Of a stretch of 48,167 nucleotides of DNA, positions 17,392 through 25,281 are shown piece after piece. How positions within the stretch are numbered: the stretch's first letter is position 1; each line of letters starts with the position of its first letter. This stretch comes from Burkholderiales bacterium PBB3. Lineage in GTDB: Bacteria; Pseudomonadota; Gammaproteobacteria; Burkholderiales; Burkholderiaceae_C. The stretch covers positions 1 to 48,167 of the forward strand of contig NKIK01000035.1 of NCBI GenBank assembly GCA_002256115.1. Reading direction: 5' to 3'. Both the position numbers and the translations under genes were made by a program. The notes below the pieces were generated by a model. The model was not told where the DNA came from. It worked only from the letters and a program-made list of their open reading frames with translations, and ran no database searches.

Positions 17392-17492
17392 GGTACACCT
17401 ACTGCCAAAGGCCCCAAGCGAAATTTCACTGGCGACTGCCGGACCGCCTACCTGGGCGGAAGTTTCTGTTAGCGATCTGGCGCTGGATGTAA
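17388..17492 (+). CDS. Possible 34-aa peptide coupled to the small SOS protein
   Basis: A short frame (MRYTYCQRPQAKFHW...) whose ATG overlaps the preceding stop (ATGA), as in translationally coupled genes. It is strongly basic and ends in LAIWRWM. The coupling is the only support; it could also be the chance 5' piece of a decayed gene, since the next 290 bp contain no clear gene. Confidence 0.3.
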   Translation: MRYTYCQRPQAKFHWRLPDRLPGRKFLLAIWRWM

Positions 17493-17784
17493 CTTGAACA
17501 GCAAAGGAGTTGGAGCGGATCTCGCTCGCGCGGCCGAAAGCCTGGGCTGCCTGTTACGGCGCTTGGTGTCGACAACCTCCAATGGAATTACAGCCAACGA
17601 TCGCTCGGCGTTTGCATAGCGGATCACTGGGGGCCATTTTGAAGAGAGCCCACGACATGGGGAATGACAACAGTTTGTGGCTCGGGATGCGGTGGTCCAG
17701 CGTCTTGGTATGGCCCAAATGTCGCCCAGCAATTGAAATAGTTTCCGACAGCCAAGAGGCCAGCTGCGCGGCGCTGTGAGACCC
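17493..17784. other. Gap within the SOS operon
   Basis: About 290 bp without a supported gene. One forward frame is open from 17510 to 17779 (89 codons) and another reads a protein-like stretch (ARAAESLGCLLRRLV) to a stop near 17619, but neither shows a ribosome site or a family match. The stretch may be a degraded gene between the small protein and the MmcB-like nuclease. No terminator-like hairpin with a T-run is visible, so transcription could continue through. Confidence 0.4.
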
Positions 17785-18756
17785 ATGAATTTGTACACTT
17801 ACCCAGTGATTGCCTCAACCCTCACAACTCCCATCCCGCCCACTCCCAAGCGGCAGCACCTCACCCGCCTGCTCAAAATCTGGCGCTCTGATGGCTGGCC
17901 CAGCAAAGACGCGCTGGAGATAGAGTTATTGGTCGCAGGCTGGGTCCACGCAGTCACTGAAGATTGCCACGAGAAACTGCGCTTGAGCGAATCGGGCCTC
18001 GCTCTGATAGCGGCATCCCGCCAACGCAACCAGCGCGCCCTGAGTACGCATGACCGTTTGGCAGAACGCGTTGCAGGGCACTTGCACGATGCAGGTCGTG
18101 TGGTCTGGCGCGAGTTGTCCTTGCGCGCCAAGGTAGGACCAGAGCCCGAGATCACGTTCCCTCTAAAAGCCCTAGACCTGTTCAACCAGGAGATGGAAGG
18201 ATATACCGACGCTCCATCCGCTTCCCTGGCTACGCCCGCACCAATTGAAGCTGCCGGCACGTTTGAGCCCACTGTAGGCGGCTGGCGCATGGCCCGACCC
18301 GATGTGTTTTCGGTGCGAAACACTTCGGTCGAGGCGTATCTGCACCCAGTGGTTCACGAGATCAAAGTCAGCAGGGCTGATCTCTTTTCCGACCTGCGCC
18401 ACGCTGCTAAGCGTGCCTCTTACCAGTGGCTGTGCTGCGAATGCCACTACGTGTTTCCTGCCGGCATGGCACAACCCGATGAGCTGCCCCTCGAACTGGG
18501 TGTGTGGGTCATTCATGGCGATATCGATACCGGTCGACTGGAACAGCTGCGGCCAGCTCGACACAGCAGCTGTACCTTGCCTTTTCCCGTGTGGTTGTCC
18601 CTGGCCAAGGCTACGGCGTGGCAACCCGAGCGTGAATCGCGTCAAGTCCACCTGGGCCAACCCGAAGGGCCACTACCCGGATCGCCAAATACCTCTGATT
18701 CCGGAGTTTTATCGGCAAGTGTTGCGCCTGGCGACTGCGATGGCCACGCCGACTGA
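17785..18756 (+). CDS. MmcB-like PD-(D/E)XK nuclease
   Basis: A 323-aa protein whose central part resembles the MmcB DNA-repair family. It has RPDVFSV with Asp173 and, 18 residues on, HEIKVSRADLFSDLR with Glu192 and Lys194, giving the D...E-x-K core of a PD-(D/E)XK nuclease. A Cys-rich strand (LCCECHYVFPAG) follows. The N-terminal 150 residues resemble a helical DNA-binding region (winged-helix-like LSESGLALIAASRQRNQRAL). In Caulobacter, MmcB takes part in resistance to mitomycin C and is SOS-induced, which fits the LexA box upstream. The gene overlaps the helicase start by 17 bp. ATG 17785 is preferred over GTG 17776; neither has a clear ribosome site. Confidence 0.68.
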   Translation: MNLYTYPVIASTLTTPIPPTPKRQHLTRLLKIWRSDGWPSKDALEIELLVAGWVHAVTEDCHEKLRLSESGLALIAASRQRNQRALSTHDRLAERVAGHLHDAGRVVWRELSLRAKVGPEPEITFPLKALDLFNQEMEGYTDAPSASLATPAPIEAAGTFEPTVGGWRMARPDVFSVRNTSVEAYLHPVVHEIKVSRADLFSDLRHAAKRASYQWLCCECHYVFPAGMAQPDELPLELGVWVIHGDIDTGRLEQLRPARHSSCTLPFPVWLSLAKATAWQPERESRQVHLGQPEGPLPGSPNTSDSGVLSASVAPGDCDGHAD

Positions 18757-21178
18757 GACGCCTCTCACGACCATCGAACTACCGCCGCGATTCACCGTGG
18801 CCGTGCGTACGCTGTGCGAGTTCACAGCCAAACGAGGAGACCTGGACTTACGCTTCACCCCCTCACCGACGGCACAAGAAGGCATAGCCGGACACCAACT
18901 GGTGGCAGCGCGGCGCCCCAAGGGATACCAAACCGAGGTGTCGCTCAGCGGTCGCTACGGTCCACTCGTCGTGCGCGGGCGCGCCGACGGTTTTGATCCG
19001 AATGTCGGACAACTCGAAGAAATCAAAACCCACAAGGGCCCCTTGTCTCGACAACCAGACAACCATAGGGATCTGCACTGGGCCCAACTCAAGGTGTATG
19101 GCGCATTGCTTTGTGCGTCGCAAGGCCGCAGTGAACTTCAACTGGCCTTGGTCTATTTGGACGTAGCCACAGGCAAAGAGACGGTGCTGGTCGAACGTTG
19201 GAGTGCGAGCGACTTACAGGCTTTCTGGCACCGCCAAGCGGAAGCGTTTTTGTCCTGGGCCCTGCAAGAGGCCGCGCACAGAGACGCCCGTGATGCCTCC
19301 TTGCTGTCACTAACATTTCCCCACGCCACCTTTCGGCAAGGGCAGCGGACATTGGCAGAAGGTGTATTCAAAGTGGCACGGGCCGGGCGTTGCCTTCTGG
19401 CCCAGGCTCCGACCGGCATTGGTAAAACGATGGCGACCGTATTTTCACAACTCAAGGCGGTATCCCAGCAAAAGCTGGACAAAGTGTTCTTTTTGACCGC
19501 GAAGACATCGGGTCGCGGCATGGCGCTGGTGGCACTCAACACCTTGCATACAGCCCAGAGCCCATCACTGCGGTCTCTGGAACTGGTGGCCCGCGACAAG
19601 AGCTGCGAGCACCCGGACAAAGCCTGCCATGGCGCATCGTGTCCGCTGGCGAGCGGCTTTTACGACAGATTGCCAGCGGCCAGGCAAGCGGCGGTGGAAC
19701 AGGCGATGGACGGTCCCCTGGTCGCAGCAGTGCTGCGTCGTGTCGCGCTGGACCACCATATCTGCCCGTACTACCTGGGCCAGGAAATGGCACGTTGGGT
19801 CGATGTCGTGGTGGGCGACTACAACCACTTCTTCGATCTGCATGCGATGCTATTTGCATTGACGCAGGCCCAGGGGTGGCGTGTGGCGCTTCTGGTGGAC
19901 GAAGCCCACAATCTCACCGAGCGTGCTCGAAAGATGTACTCCGCCGAGTTACGCCAGCACAGCCTGGCTGCCGCCAGAGCGGCGATTCGCACCACAGGAC
20001 CGGCGAGACTCAAACGCAAGCTTGGTAGTTTGCAAAGCGCGTGGCGCAAACTGAACCAAGTCGCCACCAGCCCTCTGCACCCCCTGCCCAGCCTGCCAGA
20101 CGACTGGTTGACGGCACTGCAAAGCGCGGTGACGGCCATGGCTGAATATTTCAATGAGGCGGAGGGTGCACTGGGCCTAGCGGAAGCTACTAGCAGGAGC
20201 ACCGCTCTCCACTCGGAGGGGCAACTGGACCCGGTACCGCAGGCCTTGCGAGCCTTTTGCCTGGAAGCATTGCACCTTTGCAAGATCGCTGAACTCTTTG
20301 ATGAGCATGGACTATGCGATCTCACATCGAACGGTGCACAACTGCAAACCCCGCGCAGCCTCTCCAGCCTTAACTTGCGCAACGTGGTGCCGGCCCCTTA
20401 CCTGATACCGCGCTGGGCGGCAGCGCATAGCGCTACCTTGTTTTCTGCAACGCTACAGCCTATGGAGCACACCCGACTCATGCTGGGCTTGCCTGAATCC
20501 ACGGCGTTATTGGAGGTGGAGTCGCCGTTTGCGGCAGAGCAGTTGCGGGTGGAGGTGGCGCACAGCGTCTCTACCCGTTATGCACACCGGGCGCACTCAC
20601 TATCGGCAGTCGTCGGCATCATGGCCCGGCAGTTTGCAGCGCAGCCAGGCAACTATTTGGCGTTTTTTAGTAGCCATGACTATCTGCAGCAAGTGGCCTC
20701 TGAGTTTCAGACTGCCCACACCCAAGTTCCCGTGTGGGTGCAGCAGCGCCGCATGAGCGAGGTGGATCAGCAGAGCTTCTTGGACGCCTTCACTGAGTAC
20801 GGGCAAGGGATTGCATTTGCAGTGTTGGGTGGCTCTTTTGGTGAAGGCATAGACCTTCCCGGTCGACGGTTGATCGGCGCGTTCATCGCCACAATGGGTT
20901 TGCCACAGGTCAATCCGGTGAACGAGCGGATGCGCAAAAGGCTCGATGAGTTGGGCCGGTATGGCAATGGGTACAACGCGGTCTATCTTTACCCTGGTGT
21001 TCAGAGAGTCGTGCAGGCTGCGGGCCGTGTCATTCGCACCACCACGGACCGGGGGGTGCTCCATTTGATGGACCAGCGTTACGGAAAGGCGGAGGTGCAG
21101 GGTTTGTTGCCTGGTTGGTGGGGTAGGAGTGTTAAGGTAAACAGCTGCAATGAGGAAAGTTCAGCCACTCCAAAATGA
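18740..21178 (+). CDS. XPD/DinG-type Fe-S DNA helicase with N-terminal PD-(D/E)XK nuclease domain
   Basis: An 812-aa superfamily 2 helicase. Residues 1-200 form a RecB/Cas4-like nuclease domain with His52, Asp83 (RGRADG) and the E94-x-K96 of LEEIKTHKG. The motor has Walker A APTGIGKT (about 223-230), four cysteines for an iron-sulfur cluster (289, 296, 301, 342), the DEAH box VDEAHN (386-391), GSFGEGIDLPGRR, and motif VI QAAGRVIRT (from 759). It should unwind DNA 5' to 3' and may cut it. I start at ATG 18740, overlapping the MmcB-like gene; the frame is open further upstream but only within that gene. The pairing with a second nuclease under an SOS box suggests crosslink or branched-DNA repair. 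Confidence 0.82.
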   Translation: MATPTETPLTTIELPPRFTVAVRTLCEFTAKRGDLDLRFTPSPTAQEGIAGHQLVAARRPKGYQTEVSLSGRYGPLVVRGRADGFDPNVGQLEEIKTHKGPLSRQPDNHRDLHWAQLKVYGALLCASQGRSELQLALVYLDVATGKETVLVERWSASDLQAFWHRQAEAFLSWALQEAAHRDARDASLLSLTFPHATFRQGQRTLAEGVFKVARAGRCLLAQAPTGIGKTMATVFSQLKAVSQQKLDKVFFLTAKTSGRGMALVALNTLHTAQSPSLRSLELVARDKSCEHPDKACHGASCPLASGFYDRLPAARQAAVEQAMDGPLVAAVLRRVALDHHICPYYLGQEMARWVDVVVGDYNHFFDLHAMLFALTQAQGWRVALLVDEAHNLTERARKMYSAELRQHSLAAARAAIRTTGPARLKRKLGSLQSAWRKLNQVATSPLHPLPSLPDDWLTALQSAVTAMAEYFNEAEGALGLAEATSRSTALHSEGQLDPVPQALRAFCLEALHLCKIAELFDEHGLCDLTSNGAQLQTPRSLSSLNLRNVVPAPYLIPRWAAAHSATLFSATLQPMEHTRLMLGLPESTALLEVESPFAAEQLRVEVAHSVSTRYAHRAHSLSAVVGIMARQFAAQPGNYLAFFSSHDYLQQVASEFQTAHTQVPVWVQQRRMSEVDQQSFLDAFTEYGQGIAFAVLGGSFGEGIDLPGRRLIGAFIATMGLPQVNPVNERMRKRLDELGRYGNGYNAVYLYPGVQRVVQAAGRVIRTTTDRGVLHLMDQRYGKAEVQGLLPGWWGRSVKVNSCNEESSATPK

Positions 21179-21179
21179 G

Positions 21180-21239
21180 GTCGGCATTTGAATGTCGACT
21201 TGGCCTATGCAATCCGTGGCTTCTGGTCACAGAGTGACC
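21180..21239. terminator. Two hairpins after the helicase gene
   Basis: GTCGGCATTTGAATGTCGAC (21180-21199) folds on itself with one mismatch right after the stop codon, and GGTCAC-AGA-GTGACC (21225-21239) is a perfect 6-bp stem. Neither is followed by a T-run, so a Rho-independent terminator is not certain; they may only stabilise the mRNA end. Confidence 0.35.
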
Positions 21240-21255
21240 TCACTGACTTACATGG

Positions 21256-21368
21256 CGATTTGAAACTGTGACTGGAACAGACGTCACACCGGACCCAAAT
21301 GGTACGTCGCGACAAACGCGCATGCTGCTCCAACAAACGCACGCCCTCTATACTTAAGTTTCAAATCG
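21256..21368. repeat. 12-bp inverted repeat bounding 113 bp
   Basis: CGATTTGAAACT (21256-21267) and AGTTTCAAATCG (21357-21368) are exact reverse complements. Between them lie smaller inverted repeats (TGTGAC/GTCACA and GTCGCGAC). The layout resembles a small non-autonomous element or a regulatory structure; no flanking target duplication is obvious. Confidence 0.4.
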
Positions 21369-21435
21369 TTGGAAGTGATGCGACCCAGATCGCCTAAACC
21401 AGGAAGTAAATTTACCGCCTCTTCAGCCACATGTC

Positions 21436-21981
21436 TTGGCCCACATTCAGTCAGCAGGTACCGCAGTCTTTGCAGCCGATACTGCACTCAAATCTGCAGT
21501 CAAAGAGTACGCGACTCAAATCGAAGGTGCACTGGCAAGCAATCCCTTTGATGTTGGCAACGACGCGCTCTTCGAAGAATGGAAAAACGTTGCGTGTTTG
21601 TCCCAAGCCGTAAGCCGCATCGAACAGGAACTACGCCAGATCTTTGATGCCGCTGCTCAAATTACAAGCGCAAAGCAAATTGCTGCCCCGACACCCCACC
21701 GTATCAGTACTGATCCAGTGTCCTTGATCAGCGAAGTCACCGCTACCGACGTTGTTGCAAAATCATCCACCGGGCGACCCAGCGGCAATTCACTTTTGGT
21801 ACTGGGAGCCTTACTGACTTTGCTGACCGAAAGCGAGTTCCGAGAAATCAATATCTCTGCCGTTGCAATGGCAACAGGTGTGGCCCAAGGGTCCATGGCC
21901 GCTACGCTGAAGCGCTTGATCCGAGATGGTTACCTGCTGGAAGCTAGCAAAGGCCAATACAAACTGACTGGTCGAGGTTAG
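21436..21981 (+). CDS. Hypothetical protein with C-terminal winged-helix-like domain
   Basis: A 181-aa protein of unknown function. The first 80 residues are helical and acidic (KSAVKEYATQIEGALA, AVSRIEQELRQIFDAAAQ). A Ser/Thr-rich linker follows. The last 65 residues (AVAMATGVAQGSMAATLKRLIRDGYLLEASKGQYKLT) look like a winged helix-turn-helix with its wing, as in MarR or replication-initiator-like proteins. The only start in frame is TTG 21436, with no ribosome site, and the frame stays open upstream to a stop near 21377, so the annotated 5' end may be wrong or the gene may have lost its start. No related gene is adjacent. Confidence 0.5.
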   Translation: MAHIQSAGTAVFAADTALKSAVKEYATQIEGALASNPFDVGNDALFEEWKNVACLSQAVSRIEQELRQIFDAAAQITSAKQIAAPTPHRISTDPVSLISEVTATDVVAKSSTGRPSGNSLLVLGALLTLLTESEFREINISAVAMATGVAQGSMAATLKRLIRDGYLLEASKGQYKLTGRG

Positions 21982-22070
21982 TAGGGTAGGGCCCTGCCCA
22001 TCCAGCCATTGCCCCCTAAAACTTGCCATTGCACTTGGTGAGTTTCCAGTAGTTGGCCATGTTGCCTTTT

Positions 22071-22109
22071 GACAAATGCGGAAAGGGACCTATCCCTGCC
22101 GCTTTTGTC
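22071..22109. terminator. Long imperfect hairpin upstream of the FliD-like gene
   Basis: GACAAATGCGGAAAGGGA (22071-22088) pairs with TCCCTGCCGCTTTTGTC (22093-22109) around a CCTA loop, with two mismatches and one bulge. It lies 54 bp before the next gene. It may terminate transcription from the left; the opposite strand reads AAAAGGC after the stem, so it is not a classical T-run terminator. Confidence 0.4.
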
Positions 22110-22163
22110 CGGCTCGCAATGGCTTTCATCTGCTAAGTTCAAGGTCTTTGCCTCCGCGGATCG

Positions 22164-22841
22164 ATGAATCTCACTACCCTCCTTGCCAATGCGAAGAACA
22201 GCCCCTCGGGAAGTTTGACCTCGTCCGGTCAATCCGCAGCGACCACCAGCAAAGTCAGTGCTTCATCCTCTCCGTTGGCAAAGGCTCAGGATCGGATCCA
22301 GAAGGAAGCAGATTCGACCCAAGCGCAGCTCTCCAAGATCGGACTGCTCAAGTCATCCATAGCGGGATTGCAGACCCAGTCCAAAACTCTTGCCAACCTC
22401 CCGGCAAATGCATCCGCGGATGCGGTGACCACCGCCATGGCCAGTTTTTTCAACGCTTATAACTTTACGGTGACGACCGCCAAGTCGGCGTCAGGCGCCT
22501 CAGAGGGTCTCGCGGGCGCACAGGGAGCGCGCAAAGTATTGACCGATATACGTCGTACCCTTTCAGCCGACACCGAAGTCAGCGCAGCGCTTAAGAAAGC
22601 TGGACTCAAGATCAATGCCGATGGCACGCTACTGCAAGATGCCAAGGTGTTTGCAGAGGCTTTGACCAAGGACCCTTCTGCGCTGCGCAGCGCCTTGAAG
22701 CTTATCGGCTCCCTAACGGGGGTAACGACTGATCGTGAACTTGCGAGCACGGGGAATCTGGAAACCACAGTGGCCGGTTTGAATCAACGCAAAGCGCAAT
22801 TGTCTGCGCAGCAAAAAGCCATCAAGGCCTACACATCCTAA
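22164..22841 (+). CDS. FliD-like helical protein of unknown function
   Basis: A 225-aa protein, Ala/Ser/Lys/Thr-rich and mostly helical, starting MNLTTLLANAKNSPSG. The segment LKKAGLKINADGTLLQDAKVFAEALTKDPSALRSAL resembles the C-terminal repeat of flagellar hook-cap proteins (FliD: ...IGI...DGTLSFDxxKLxxAL..DP). The final part (LNQRKAQLSAQQKAI) is coiled-coil-like, as at FliD termini. No flagellar gene is nearby and the protein is half of normal FliD length, so it may be a stand-alone relative or only a similar helical fold. No signal peptide. Function unassigned. Confidence 0.6.
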   Translation: MNLTTLLANAKNSPSGSLTSSGQSAATTSKVSASSSPLAKAQDRIQKEADSTQAQLSKIGLLKSSIAGLQTQSKTLANLPANASADAVTTAMASFFNAYNFTVTTAKSASGASEGLAGAQGARKVLTDIRRTLSADTEVSAALKKAGLKINADGTLLQDAKVFAEALTKDPSALRSALKLIGSLTGVTTDRELASTGNLETTVAGLNQRKAQLSAQQKAIKAYTS

Positions 22842-22999
22842 CGTGTGTTGAAAAGTTCGGGTCTTGGCCGACGCCGTTGAAGGCGCTTCCCAATAGAACT
22901 CGCGGAACCCATAGGTAGTCAGTGTTGCCGACAACATTCAAAACTGGGGTTTTGGGTAGAGCCGGTGTCGTTCAGACGTATGGAGACGTCGGTAAGTCT

Positions 23000-23485
23000 C
23001 TACTTGGCGGCGCGCTTCGTCTTAGTCCCAGGAGACACAGATGCCGCCATGGCAGCGCCTTTTTCCATTGCTGTGCTCAAAGTGCTCTCTGCAGTTGACG
23101 CAGCAGCTTTCATACCTTTGACCATTGGTGCGAGACTGCCACCTGCTGGGTGTGACTTTTGCACGGCATCGACGGTGCCATGAAACTGAGTCACGCTGAG
23201 TGCGACAGCGTCTTTCAGATTCTGTTGAAAGAGTGCCACGGCAGTTTCGGAGGATGTCCTAAAAGCTTCAAAGGCCGACTGAGGGTCCTTCGCACCCTTC
23301 ACGGCCTCAACAGTTTCCATCATTGCAGCTTGTGCTTGGGCCGCTTGGGACTGAGCCAAATCAGCCCAAGCTTTCAGGTTGTCTTGGCCGTTACGCATTG
23401 CGTCCTGCGCGGCCCCAAGATCAAATTTAGGCGCCGACTCTGTCATGGACTTGGCGATAGCTTCGAAGGGTGTGTTCTTGAACAT
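23000..23485 (-). CDS. Phasin family protein
   Basis: A 161-aa phasin that coats polyhydroxyalkanoate granules. It is helical and Ala/Gln-rich, with the amphipathic pattern typical of the family: FKNTPFEAIAKSMTES at the start, and NLKAWADLAQSQAAQAQAAM and FRTSSETAVALFQQNLKDAV in the middle. It ends in a basic, Pro/Ala/Lys tail (KTKRAAK). A good ribosome site (AAAGGA) precedes the ATG at 23485. It follows the HutD-like gene on the same strand after 86 bp. Storage of PHB is common in this family of bacteria. Confidence 0.85.
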   Translation of the reverse strand: MFKNTPFEAIAKSMTESAPKFDLGAAQDAMRNGQDNLKAWADLAQSQAAQAQAAMMETVEAVKGAKDPQSAFEAFRTSSETAVALFQQNLKDAVALSVTQFHGTVDAVQKSHPAGGSLAPMVKGMKAAASTAESTLSTAMEKGAAMAASVSPGTKTKRAAK

Positions 23486-23571
23486 GGTGGTCCTTTGTAA
23501 AAATGGTGCAGTGCAGCAATTATGCTACCAAATGTCATTAGCCTCGTCCAGGCGGCTTCCAGCCGTGCTAA

Positions 23572-24135
23572 CTATGGCGTGGGGAACGCCATCCACAGCG
23601 CATTGTCTGCGGTGACCAGCAATTCGGAACCTGCCTCAGCTATCCGCCAGAGCAGTCTGAACGGCAAAAGCGGCTCGCGGTCATGGTCGAGTTGAGTCAC
23701 CCCTCCTCCGCCGTGTGTGTAGACCGCTACAACGCAGGTCTGCGCCGCTTTGAACTTTGCTTGACCTGCAACACGCGCCATCTCCACCGGTGCCAATCCG
23801 CGTGGCAGCATCAGATTGAAAACCTGAATAGGACTCTCACACACCCTGCAGCGAATGTCCGCGCCACCATCGAAAAGCAGCGGGGCATCAGTCGCCGTCA
23901 ACGCATGCTCTTGCCCGTCAATGGTCAGTACCAGGCCTTCGCCGTGCAACACCGCAAGACGGCGATCAAGCCCTTTAAACTCTGAAAAAGCTTGGGCAGA
24001 ACCAATTTCAGCCACTGACATCCGCCACGTCCAGCGGGATGGACTAGGCCAGCGCAACAACTCATGCGTGGAGCCCACACCATTTTTCCAGGGGGTAGCC
24101 GGGATGTCTCTGAGCCCAACAGTTTGCCAATTCAT
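23572..24135 (-). CDS. HutD/Ves family protein
   Basis: A cupin-fold protein of the HutD/Ves family (187 aa from ATG 24135). Landmarks are RDIPATPWKNGVGSTHEL near the N terminus (family PWKNGxG), WRMSVAEIG, and the glycine-rich GGGGVTQLD. HutD proteins accompany histidine utilisation in some bacteria, but no hut gene is near and the precise role of the family is not well defined. An upstream ATG at 24153 would add six residues; a much longer reading frame further upstream overlaps the divergent SDR gene and is unlikely. Neither start has a clear ribosome site. Confidence 0.75.
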   Translation of the reverse strand: MNWQTVGLRDIPATPWKNGVGSTHELLRWPSPSRWTWRMSVAEIGSAQAFSEFKGLDRRLAVLHGEGLVLTIDGQEHALTATDAPLLFDGGADIRCRVCESPIQVFNLMLPRGLAPVEMARVAGQAKFKAAQTCVVAVYTHGGGGVTQLDHDREPLLPFRLLWRIAEAGSELLVTADNALWMAFPTP

Positions 24136-24289
24136 CGGAGCGGTGGGTACCATGGGAGCAAGTATGGCACTGGTAATGGACTTCGAAGTGCCTCTGGTAT
24201 CTTTGTGCAAGTAAGTGCGCAGCAAGTTGAAGTCGCTACCGCCATTGAGCGAGCAACTCTGCACCACCTCATCCGCCAGAAAGGCCCCT

Positions 24290-25195
24290 ATGTCCTGGAA
24301 ATTACAAGATATCGCGTCGCAATCAGGGCGCATAGCCATCGTCACCGGAGCCAATATTGGTCTGGGCTTTGAAACCGCCGCGGTGCTCGCAGAGAAAGGC
24401 TGTGTGGTGGTACTGGCCTGTAGAAACCTCGACAAAGCGCAAGCCGCTAAGCAACAGATGCTCAAGAGAGACCCTGATGCGTCGGTCATCTGCATGGCGC
24501 TGGACTTAAGTAGCCTCAAGTCTGTTCGTGCATTTGCACAGGCGTTTTCGCGCAGTCATAGCCAGTTGGATTTGTTGATTAACAACGCCGGCATCATGAT
24601 GCCTCCCTACGCATTGAGCGAGGACGGCTTTGAGAGTCAGTGGGCCGCTAACTATTTGGGCCACTTTGCTTTGACCGGATTACTCTTGCCGCTTCTGGTC
24701 AAGACACCCAAGTCGCGGATCGTGAGTTTGAGCAGTTTGGCCCATACATGGGGCGCTATCCGACTTGAGGATCCAAACTTCACGAGGGGCTATGACAAGC
24801 GCGAGGCTTATGGCCAGAGCAAGCTCGCCTGTCTTATGTTCGCTTATGAGTTGCAGCGCCGACTTAGCAGGGCCGGACACAACACCTTGTCTGTGGCGGC
24901 CCACCCAGGTGTCTCCGCCACCAATCTATTCCAGCACATGCCCAAGGCCGTTCAGGTCTTCAGTCCGTTGATGTCGCTGATCTTTCAGTCGGCCAAAGGC
25001 GGCGCGCTGCCTTCGCTCTATGCTGCATTGGGCGCTGACGTGGCGGGTGGTGACTACTATGGACCCGGATCCATGGGACAGATGCGGGGTGCGCCGGTCA
25101 AAGTAGGCTCTAACCGCGCGTCACGCGATCTCACTGTAGCGACTGCGCTTTGGTCCCTTTCAGAAAGCCAATCTGGTGTTCGCTATCTCGATTGA
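24290..25195 (+). CDS. Short-chain dehydrogenase/reductase
   Basis: An SDR of 301 aa, similar in layout to retinol dehydrogenase/protochlorophyllide reductase-like members. Cofactor motif TGANIGLG lies at the N terminus, then NNAG (INNAGIMMPP), the catalytic Ser region (IVSLSSLAH), and YGQSK with the Tyr/Lys pair. A basic Arg after the second strand (ACRNLDKA) suggests NADP(H) preference. ATG 24290 is preceded by AAGG at a suitable distance; the frame is open upstream but without similarity. Substrate unknown. It is transcribed divergently from the HutD-like gene, 154 bp away. Confidence 0.82.
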   Translation: MSWKLQDIASQSGRIAIVTGANIGLGFETAAVLAEKGCVVVLACRNLDKAQAAKQQMLKRDPDASVICMALDLSSLKSVRAFAQAFSRSHSQLDLLINNAGIMMPPYALSEDGFESQWAANYLGHFALTGLLLPLLVKTPKSRIVSLSSLAHTWGAIRLEDPNFTRGYDKREAYGQSKLACLMFAYELQRRLSRAGHNTLSVAAHPGVSATNLFQHMPKAVQVFSPLMSLIFQSAKGGALPSLYAALGADVAGGDYYGPGSMGQMRGAPVKVGSNRASRDLTVATALWSLSESQSGVRYLD

Positions 25196-25281
25196 AGTAC
25201 TTCTTCCGGTTCTCTTCGCAATCGGCACTGGCAGCAAGCGTTTTACTCACGTATAAGAGTGACATACAGCCTGACCTTGGC

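Noticed and set aside
18302..18739. Extension of the helicase reading frame upstream to 18302
   Set aside because: The open frame overlaps the MmcB-like gene, whose PD-(D/E)XK motif is in the other frame. Similarity and start-codon position support ATG 18740.
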